A stretch of 64,000 nt of DNA from Bacteroides thetaiotaomicron VPI-5482 (GTDB lineage Bacteria > Bacteroidota > Bacteroidia > Bacteroidales > Bacteroidaceae). The position numbers and the translations under genes were made by a program. Shown here piece after piece: positions 57,721 through 64,000 of this stretch. The first letter of the stretch is position 1; each line of letters starts with the position of its first letter. The stretch lies in contig NC_004663.1 of the NCBI RefSeq assembly GCF_000011065.1, positions 1,612,001-1,676,000 of the forward strand, read 5' to 3'. The notes below the pieces were generated by a model that had not been told where the DNA came from, searched no databases, and saw only the letters and a program-made list of their open reading frames with translations.

Positions 57721-58820
57721 TCCGAAATCAAAGATATATATTGGTCTTCATAAGCTCTAGCCGTGACATATTTGCTAAAATTTGTCTCCACCATATCGCG
57801 TACAACTCTTTTTTTTTCTTCTAAATCCCATTTAAATGTTTTCTGTACGGCTTCGACCAAATACTCGACCTTATCATTAGAAAACAATTCTCCTATAGCA
57901 GTATCACGATAATATATCTCTTGATGTGGAGTTATATCTGAAAATAATATAGGCAATCCGCATGCAAGTCCTTCCAACACTGAATTAGGAAGTCCTTCTG
58001 CTAATGATGCAGATATCATTATATCAGACATTTGAATATAGGGAAGCGGAATAGCTACATTCCCTGTAAAAGTAATATTTAATCCAGCGGCTTTTTCTTC
58101 CAGCTCTTTTTGAAGTGGTCCCCCTCCGACAATCAATAGATGAACGTCATCATTATGAATCAAATGAAATGATTTAATAATATGTAAAACATTTTTTCTA
58201 TGAATTAACGAACCTAACACAACATAAATACGCTTCTCATCCGGTATATTATATTTACTTCTCAATGCAATCTTCTCATCACGTGATAAAGGATAATAGA
58301 TAGTCGTGTCTACACCATTACGAACAAAGGTAGTTTTTAAATTATACTTTTCATGCAAAATACGCGACAGAGCTTCTGAACAAGCAATGATGCGGTGAAA
58401 ACGACGTACCACCAATACATAAATAAAGCTTACGATAGTACTTGAGTAGAAATTAAGTATATCTTTGGGATCGCATCGCTGTGTTGTACATTTTTTAACA
58501 TTTTGGTTCCATAATAAAATATTTAATATGTCTGGTCTCAACCCTGAAGAATGCACTAACTGAATATTTCTTTCCTTAACTAATTTAACTACATCAAACA
58601 ATGCAAAAAACAGATTCCATTTTTTTCTTTTTAGTTGGACCACTTCTATACCTTTTTCTATGAATTCCTTATGCATAGACGAAAATGAGTCCTCTTCTGA
58701 TAATGTAACAATAACAGCATTTACTCTCTTTTTATCAAAACCTGAAAGTAAGTTCAAAGCTTGATTCGTTGGTCCCGATTTTATCAATCGAGAAACTAAA
58801 TAAACAGAATTAATCTTCAT
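57717..58820 (-). CDS. GT4-family glycosyltransferase
   Basis: This cytosolic GT-B glycosyltransferase has 367 residues. It shows SGPTNQALNLLSGFDKKRVN near the start, VVLGSLIHRKNVLHIIKSFH (about 207-226), and the donor-site signature ISASLAEGLPNSVLEGLACG followed by PILFSD, the E-x7-E region of GT4. Donor and acceptor are unknown. Its stop overlaps the start of the EpsG-like gene, and its ATG overlaps the stop of the ATP-grasp gene by one base. Confidence 0.9.
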   Translation of the reverse strand: MKINSVYLVSRLIKSGPTNQALNLLSGFDKKRVNAVIVTLSEEDSFSSMHKEFIEKGIEVVQLKRKKWNLFFALFDVVKLVKERNIQLVHSSGLRPDILNILLWNQNVKKCTTQRCDPKDILNFYSSTIVSFIYVLVVRRFHRIIACSEALSRILHEKYNLKTTFVRNGVDTTIYYPLSRDEKIALRSKYNIPDEKRIYVVLGSLIHRKNVLHIIKSFHLIHNDDVHLLIVGGGPLQKELEEKAAGLNITFTGNVAIPLPYIQMSDIMISASLAEGLPNSVLEGLACGLPILFSDITPHQEIYYRDTAIGELFSNDKVEYLVEAVQKTFKWDLEEKKRVVRDMVETNFSKYVTARAYEDQYISLISE

Positions 58821-59713
58821 TATGATAACTTAATTAAGGCCCCTAATTCTTCATCAAAAGATTTTGGAGAAAATGTTTCAAATCCTGACCCATGGTAAAA
58901 AGTTAATTCTCCAAAATAAACTTTATTTCCTATACAATAAAAATCAGCCCGTACATAAGGAATATTAAAAGCTAGTTTCATTGCTAACTCTAACATCTCA
59001 TCTAAAACAATTGGTTTATCGATCTCACGCTCATAAACTGCCGGATATTTTATAGCTTTCCCAAGTGGTTTCCAATCTATTGTATACAAATTTCTATGAT
59101 GACTAGTAAAACGATCAAAATCTACCTGAATAAAATTGGGTATCCCATGAAACAAATGAATCTTATAATCTTTCAATTCTATATGAGATTCATCGACCAT
59201 GTATTTCTCAGCAATTATACGAGGCTTAATATCTTTATAAGGATACTCACGTCCAACATAATAATAGTTTTTTTTCATAGATTTCAACAATTTACTTCTA
59301 GCCTTCTCAACGTCAAACAAATTTTTGTTTTCACAAATTACAACTCCACCAGAATCATGTGTGCATTTCAAGACAAAACTACTAGGTATATTCTCGAAAT
59401 CTATATCATCAAAATTTTCCCAAACTCCCAAGGTAGGTATTATATATTTTTCGCCAATAATAGAAGCTACGTATTCTTTTACAGTTGCCTTATCAACCAT
59501 TTGCGTATATTCAGGATGGCGATCATATAACTTAAGCCACTGTAACTTTTCATTAAAAGTACGAGGTGAGTTAAGATGTAACAATTTGCCAAAATAGATA
59601 AAATACATAATACATAAGTATGTTTTATCATCTATCCAATGACAATATCGGGATAATATAAAAATTAAAATAAGCCTTGGATTCTTTAATATCCGTTTCA
59701 AATTATTCATCAT
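58820..59713 (-). CDS. TupA-like ATP-grasp enzyme of the capsule locus
   Basis: The enzyme is of the ATP-grasp fold and probably forms an amide or similar bond with ATP. The 297 residues match the TupA-like group (teichuronopeptide synthesis): SPRTFNEKLQWLKLYDRHPE, MVDKATVKEYVASIIGEKYI, FVLKCTHDSGGVVICENKN, IAEKYMVDE, and the metal-binding end VRADFYCIGNKVYFGELTFY. The frame opens at a TTG (59734), but the ATG codons at 59713 and 59710 are better starts. It sits next to a CapA-like protein. What it attaches is not shown by sequence. Confidence 0.85.
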   Translation of the reverse strand: MMNNLKRILKNPRLILIFILSRYCHWIDDKTYLCIMYFIYFGKLLHLNSPRTFNEKLQWLKLYDRHPEYTQMVDKATVKEYVASIIGEKYIIPTLGVWENFDDIDFENIPSSFVLKCTHDSGGVVICENKNLFDVEKARSKLLKSMKKNYYYVGREYPYKDIKPRIIAEKYMVDESHIELKDYKIHLFHGIPNFIQVDFDRFTSHHRNLYTIDWKPLGKAIKYPAVYEREIDKPIVLDEMLELAMKLAFNIPYVRADFYCIGNKVYFGELTFYHGSGFETFSPKSFDEELGALIKLS

Positions 59714-59730
59714 TATATCTAGTTTATCAT

Positions 59731-60756
59731 TCAACCAATTTTCTCAAATATTTTAGAAAAAACCAATTTGGGATTAGAAAAATTCCTTTTCAAGAAAGTA
59801 GATAGTCTTTTTAAGAGTAATATGAATTCATACCCTTTATAACAGAAATTATAAAATAGCATGTTGGAAGGTAAATAGGAAAGACTTACATTTTTAGTCC
59901 AACTCAACTCACCAGAATCTTCCATTTTCACTTTCCAAGTTATTATTCTATCAATAACACCATGATTTATTTCAATTATAGGAACAAGTCCTATTTTTTG
60001 ATGCTTTAAAGGATTTTTGTAGAATACTCTCCCATCAATTTTATATTCAATTGTAGGAAAATAAAAATTTCCAATAGAATAATAAATCATTTTTTCTTTA
60101 TAGTATTCACAATGTTGAATTATATGAGGGTGATGTCCTATAATCAAATCTACTCCTGCATCAATTAGCTTATGCGCTAATTCTCTTTTATCCGGTTCAG
60201 GATATGATATATCTTCTTTTCCCCAATGAATATTAACAATAATACTAAAATCCCAGTATTTTTTACGTATCTGTTCTACTTGGTTCAAATTAGGTGAAAA
60301 TCCCCCTTTTAGATCGATATCAGCAAACAATCGTGAACCTGTAAAGTCGCTTGTGCGAGTTACATAAGCAATATTTATTATCTTATTAACCGAATCAACC
60401 CAAACATTATTATCCAATTCATTTTTATATCCTACTCCCCAATAATGAAAATGGTGTTTATCTAATAGTTCTTGTGTGAAAAGTACAGACTCATTTCCAT
60501 AATCATTTATATGGTTATTTGCTAGATTTATCAAATATGGCATCAAATAATCGAGAAAACAAATAGAATCAGGGAGTGCCGAAAGAGTTATTTTATTCTT
60601 AATAGGAGATTCATCTCCTTTGATAAATGGAGATTCTAGATTTATAATTAATCGACAATTATTATTCGATAATTCATTTCCAAAATTTACAAACGACGTT
60701 CTAGCGATGTTTTGAATGTCTTGTAAAACACAATCACCTGTATACGCAAATTTCAT
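59731..60756 (-). CDS. CapA-family (poly-gamma-glutamate synthesis) protein
   Basis: The 341-residue protein has the calcineurin-like metallophosphatase pattern of CapA/PgsA: FAYTGDCVLQD at the N terminus, LIINLESPFIKGDESP, LINLANNHINDYG, VNIHWGKEDISYPEPD and LIIGHHPHIIQHCEYYKEKM, with YYSIGNFYFP. No signal peptide or membrane segment is seen, so it may act in the cytoplasm. CapA proteins help make or export poly-gamma-glutamate. Here the gene sits among sugar-polymer genes, suggesting amino-acid decoration or a related modification. Confidence 0.88.
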   Translation of the reverse strand: MKFAYTGDCVLQDIQNIARTSFVNFGNELSNNNCRLIINLESPFIKGDESPIKNKITLSALPDSICFLDYLMPYLINLANNHINDYGNESVLFTQELLDKHHFHYWGVGYKNELDNNVWVDSVNKIINIAYVTRTSDFTGSRLFADIDLKGGFSPNLNQVEQIRKKYWDFSIIVNIHWGKEDISYPEPDKRELAHKLIDAGVDLIIGHHPHIIQHCEYYKEKMIYYSIGNFYFPTIEYKIDGRVFYKNPLKHQKIGLVPIIEINHGVIDRIITWKVKMEDSGELSWTKNVSLSYLPSNMLFYNFCYKGYEFILLLKRLSTFLKRNFSNPKLVFSKIFEKIG

Positions 60757-60764
60757 TTCCCTTA

Positions 60765-61622
60765 TTATTGTTTCTTATTACCAACAACACCTTTGCATCC
60801 TTCTCTATAATATTTCCAAAATAAAAGAACTTTTCTTATTTTTAGTCGAAATAAATAATACAAAGAATAAGATGTAATCATGAATAATGACCTTTTAAAA
60901 CCCAAATAGGTATAATTTATATATGCTTTATTCCTTATATAAAACAAGGTATCTATCGGATAATCAATTATAGAACAATATTTAATATAAGGGATTAAAT
61001 GACATATTGAAACCTTAGGAGAAGGATGATAATGTATAGCACTAGTCACCGTTGCCACTTGAAACCCATTTTTAATGGCCCGCAACTGGTATTCTGTTTC
61101 ACACCCATACATATACATTTCCCTCATTATATTACCATTTTTTTCAATAACTCTCCTATGAATAAATGTCCCATTAAATGGATTGATATTTCCTTTTATT
61201 AATTCTTCGCGTTGAGTGTCAATTGTTTTTTTTGCCCCAAATGCAATTTTTTCAGGATTATCTATGTTACAAACTAATGCATTTGTAAAATACAAATTAT
61301 TTTTTACTGTCTTATTCAATAATTCTTCTAACTGTCCTTTATCAGCAACTCCATCATCATCCATCATCCAGATCCAATCATAGCCATCATCATAAGGAAC
61401 TTGTAGGCAAGTATAAAATCCATTGGCAGGTCCTTTATTTTCATGAATAGAAATCACCGTTAAATCATTTTGCAAAGAAAGCCAATGAGCAGTACCATCT
61501 GTAGATGCATTGTCAATAACATATATATCAAACTCTTGATATGTTTGATTACGAATACTATCAATACATCTTTTTAAAAGAGATAATCTATTATAAGTTA
61601 ATACTACACAAGCTATTTTCAT
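60765..61622 (-). CDS. GT2-family glycosyltransferase
   Basis: This cytosolic GT-A transferase has 285 residues. It shows ACVVLTYNRLSLLKRCIDSI, the donor-site DIYVIDNASTDGTAHWL and the metal motif DWIWMMDDDGVAD. YMYGCETEYQLRAIKNGFQV follows in the acceptor part. It has similarity to galactofuranosyl- and rhamnosyltransferases of O-antigen loci, but the specificity is not known. It is 8 bases before the CapA-like gene in transcription order. Confidence 0.88.
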   Translation of the reverse strand: MKIACVVLTYNRLSLLKRCIDSIRNQTYQEFDIYVIDNASTDGTAHWLSLQNDLTVISIHENKGPANGFYTCLQVPYDDGYDWIWMMDDDGVADKGQLEELLNKTVKNNLYFTNALVCNIDNPEKIAFGAKKTIDTQREELIKGNINPFNGTFIHRRVIEKNGNIMREMYMYGCETEYQLRAIKNGFQVATVTSAIHYHPSPKVSICHLIPYIKYCSIIDYPIDTLFYIRNKAYINYTYLGFKRSLFMITSYSLYYLFRLKIRKVLLFWKYYREGCKGVVGNKKQ

Positions 61623-61647
61623 TCTGAGTTCTAAGCCAATTCTATAA

Positions 61648-62538
61648 TTATTCGTATCGTAACATTTTTATGCCTTCTTCAAGACTTATTTTTGTTTTCC
61701 ATTTTAATAAATCAAGATTCCTAGATATAGGTGCCACTGCATACATAATATCGTATGGTCTATATGACAATCCACCCCAATTTGCATTAACCTTTTGTTT
61801 ATACACAGTCTCTATAATGTATGACAATTCCCTGATAGAAGTACCCTTCCCCGTTCCTAGATATAGCTGAGTATACATAGTATCTTCTAACAAATTCAAA
61901 TTAGACAGTAACACATAAAAGAAATCAGAGACATCATTTATATGTATAAAATCATTAATCTGTTCTCCTTTTGTAAAATTCAATGGTATAGGTGAATTTA
62001 GCGCATCGATCAAATAATCAATTATTTTCTTACTATCATTTTTTTTGCCATAAATTGTATAACCAATCAAATTTATCCATTTAAAATCACCTTTCAGTTG
62101 ATAATATTGAATAATGGAACGAAAAGCTGTTTTAGTAGCAGCATAAAATGTATTAGGTAAAAAATTCCCATCATTATAATAATACTCTGCAAATGTACCC
62201 AAATTGATAAAGAATTTACATGGAGTATAACTAACAGCTTCCAATAAGAGAGAACCAAATAATATATTAGCATCAACTATATCTCTTACTGATTTTTCAT
62301 CTGAATGAAAATTGAAATTAGTAGCTAAATGTATTACTACCTCAGGAGCAAAATCAATAATCTGTTGGCGAAATGTCCTTTCACAAGAAATATAAGTTAA
62401 AGGAATACTTTCAAACATAGAAATAGCTTTCTGAGGATCTCTCACGGCAATTGCCAATTCTACAAATCCATGACTAAACAAATAAGGAACAAGATTTCTT
62501 CCAACAAATCCGGTAGCTCCAGTAATCAGAATTTTCAT
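61648..62538 (-). CDS. NAD-dependent epimerase/reductase (SDR), deoxysugar synthesis
   Basis: The 296-residue extended SDR has the nucleotide motif GATGFVG (7-13), VVIHLATNFNFH, and the catalytic pattern TFYAATKTAF (Tyr-x3-Lys), with FIHINDVSDFFYVLLSNLNL. Its start overlaps the cupin stop by ATGA, directly after rfbG and the cupin. That position is where the final 4-keto reductase or epimerase of a CDP-6-deoxyhexose pathway is found, so I infer this role. The exact sugar cannot be read from sequence. Confidence 0.85.
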   Translation of the reverse strand: MKILITGATGFVGRNLVPYLFSHGFVELAIAVRDPQKAISMFESIPLTYISCERTFRQQIIDFAPEVVIHLATNFNFHSDEKSVRDIVDANILFGSLLLEAVSYTPCKFFINLGTFAEYYYNDGNFLPNTFYAATKTAFRSIIQYYQLKGDFKWINLIGYTIYGKKNDSKKIIDYLIDALNSPIPLNFTKGEQINDFIHINDVSDFFYVLLSNLNLLEDTMYTQLYLGTGKGTSIRELSYIIETVYKQKVNANWGGLSYRPYDIMYAVAPISRNLDLLKWKTKISLEEGIKMLRYE

Positions 62539-62972
62539 ATCTTAAAAATATAGGGTATTTCAGACAACTCTTTTCTATCAGATTCTGTCGGATCATGCGG
62601 TTCTGGTATCACATTCATAAGCATAGATTTACCTTTTGCAATTCCACAAAAAGCCAACCATAAACCCGGAGCAATAGTCAAGCGATAATATCTACTATCC
62701 GGAGAAAGAGTAACTTCTTCGAATTTACCATAAGTCATACTTCCTTCTCTATCATCATAAATTATAAACTTAACCATTCCGACTGGCACCACCAAATTCA
62801 AGGTCATTCTATTATGTCTTTTCCATCCCTTCACTTCTCCATACTCGATCCAAGAGAAGTAGGTCTCACCAAACCCTACATATCCTAAATCTGTAGATTT
62901 TAGTGCATGATACACATCCCCCTTTGAAACACGAATCTGTTTTAAAGGATATATACTAACTCCCAACATCAT
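62535..62972 (-). CDS. RmlC-like cupin (sugar nucleotide 3,5-epimerase family)
   Basis: The 145-residue cupin begins MMLGVSIYPLKQIRVSKGDV. It carries GYVGFGETYFSWIEYGEVKG and WKRHNRMTLNLVVPVGMVKF, a short version of the dTDP-4-dehydrorhamnose 3,5-epimerase fold. The ATG at 62972 overlaps the rfbG stop as ATGA, so I prefer it over the in-frame ATG at 62981. It most likely epimerises the 4-keto product of RfbG. It differs clearly from the true rfbC at 51.7 kb. Confidence 0.82.
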   Translation of the reverse strand: MMLGVSIYPLKQIRVSKGDVYHALKSTDLGYVGFGETYFSWIEYGEVKGWKRHNRMTLNLVVPVGMVKFIIYDDREGSMTYGKFEEVTLSPDSRYYRLTIAPGLWLAFCGIAKGKSMLMNVIPEPHDPTESDRKELSEIPYIFKI

Positions 62973-64000
62973 TTTGTCCATTGAAGTCGCTGTTTCTGAG
63001 CCTCCCCTAGATATTCCTTAATCTGTGCAACAGTAAGTTGGTACATATCTATATTCTGTTGAAGATAAAAAGTTTTATACCAATCTGCAATGAAACGCAC
63101 ACATTGTTCATAATGAAGAGTAGAATGCCAATTTAAATAAGCTAATGCCTTATCGCAATTGAGCTTCAATAAACTAGCTTCTTTAAAAGGAATATTATCT
63201 GTCAATTTTGCTACATGATCTTTATCTAATCCCCAAAGTTCTGATAAATCCTGCACCAACTCAAATACAGTTTTAGTTTGCTCTGCACGTGGACCAAAAT
63301 TAAAAGGCTCTCCATTCTTTACTTTATCTTCAAATAGATACTGTCCTAAAACCAAATATCCACTCAACGGCTCGAGTACATGCTGCCATGGGCGAGTAGC
63401 TTTAGGACAACGCACCTCAACAATCCTATTCTGAGAAAAAGCATTAATACAATCTACTATAATTCTATCTTTAGCCCAATCTCCCCCACCTATAACATTC
63501 CCTGCACGTGCTACTCCCAACTTTATATTCGGCATAACCTGAATAAAAGATTTCCAGTAACATTTTATAACTAGTTCTGCCGCACCTTTAGAACCCGAAT
63601 ATACATCTTTTCCTCCCATAGCATCTGTTTCTCGATATCCCCATATCCATTCCACATTATCATACGCTTTATCACTTGTTATCAATACACACGTACAATG
63701 CCATGTTATATTACAAATAGCTTCCAATACGGATGCCGTCCCAACAACATTTGTAGTTATTGTATCAAAAGGAAATTTATAAGAAGTAGAAACAATAGCT
63801 TGCGCAGCTAAATGGAAAATAAAGTCGGGCTTTACTTTTTGCACAAACTCATTCAGTTTTGCTTTATCACGAATATCACCAAAACAGTGATGAAGTTTGT
63901 CTTTGAGTTTAAGTGTTTCAAACATTGAGGGATCAGTAGGAATATCACTTGAATATCCATATACATCAGCCCCCATCATCAACAACCAAGTCGATAACCA
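62969..64000 (-). CDS. rfbG: CDP-glucose 4,6-dehydratase, 5' end outside window
   Basis: The enzyme makes CDP-4-keto-6-deoxyglucose. The visible 343 residues begin in the conserved WLSTWLLMMGADVYGYS, so only about the first 20 residues lie past the right edge. Other motifs are DIRDKAKLNEFVQKVKPDFI, FHLAAQAIVSTSYKFP, the catalytic Tyr-x3-Lys in VYSGSKGAAEL, and ARAGNVIGGGDWAKDRIIVD, a hallmark of RfbG. The cytidylyltransferase gene rfbF is expected further right. Confidence 0.93.
   Translation of the reverse strand, partial: WLSTWLLMMGADVYGYSSDIPTDPSMFETLKLKDKLHHCFGDIRDKAKLNEFVQKVKPDFIFHLAAQAIVSTSYKFPFDTITTNVVGTASVLEAICNITWHCTCVLITSDKAYDNVEWIWGYRETDAMGGKDVYSGSKGAAELVIKCYWKSFIQVMPNIKLGVARAGNVIGGGDWAKDRIIVDCINAFSQNRIVEVRCPKATRPWQHVLEPLSGYLVLGQYLFEDKVKNGEPFNFGPRAEQTKTVFELVQDLSELWGLDKDHVAKLTDNIPFKEASLLKLNCDKALAYLNWHSTLHYEQCVRFIADWYKTFYLQQNIDMYQLTVAQIKEYLGEAQKQRLQWTK

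Overview
This window looks like a Bacteroides chromosome, probably from the B. thetaiotaomicron group. The evidence is as follows. Upstream regions repeatedly carry the Bacteroidetes promoter TTTG-N19-21-TAnnTTTG. The primary sigma factor is short and lacks region 1.1. The glycogen synthase is GT3-type, there is a V-type ATPase operon with a DUF2764 subunit, and DUF4494 and DUF3078 genes are present. The window ends in an AT-rich capsule locus. The gene order agrees with what I remember of the B. thetaiotaomicron region around rpoD, but this was not checked against any database.

Layout. 1-2.9 kb: glycogen phosphorylase (running off the left edge, with an apparent one-base frame change near its start) and glycogen synthase. 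3.0-10.7 kb: a seven-gene V-type ATPase operon read leftward; its K subunit keeps the Na+-binding residues. 10.8-14.3 kb: a five-gene operon (ABC ATPase, permease, GntR/YtrA-type repressor, two unknown envelope proteins) with a likely operator at its promoter. 14.5-20.0 kb: an rRNA operon (5S, 23S, tRNA-Ala, tRNA-Ile, 16S) with two tandem promoters; a four-unit 22-bp palindromic iteron array lies just upstream. 20.4-28 kb: secreted C11 protease, small secreted protein, L,D-transpeptidase-like protein, rpoD, HtrA, and a murein-dipeptide recycling pair (L-Ala-D/L-Glu epimerase and NlpC/P60 peptidase). 28.0-28.4 kb: RNase P RNA.

28.4-50.7 kb: mostly housekeeping genes. These are a YihY-type membrane protein with a winged-helix-like tail, nitroreductase, riboflavin synthase, a LytS/LytTR two-component pair, the pst phosphate operon and divergent pstS, glnS, a TPR protein, DedA, DUF3078, thiol peroxidase, HdeD, the DUF4494/YggS/DHOD-like operon, PhoH, folC, RidA and DUF805. 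This part holds several notable non-coding elements: a candidate small RNA downstream of the pst operon, a Pho-box-like repeat, and three long hairpins built from micro-repeats that abut stop codons.

50.7-64 kb: a 1-kb gene-free segment, then a leftward, clearly AT-rich capsular polysaccharide locus. It holds a CDP-6-deoxyhexose module (rfbG-cupin-SDR), glycosyltransferases, a CapA-like protein beside a TupA-like ATP-grasp enzyme, an EpsG-type polymerase, UDP-glucuronate enzymes, a WecA-like initiating transferase and rmlC. The locus continues past the right edge.

The most interesting items are the iteron array at 20181-20261, the periplasmic-binding-protein-like insertion in PstC, the stop-codon-abutting repeat hairpins, the candidate sRNA, and the CapA/ATP-grasp pair that suggests an amino-acid-decorated capsule.
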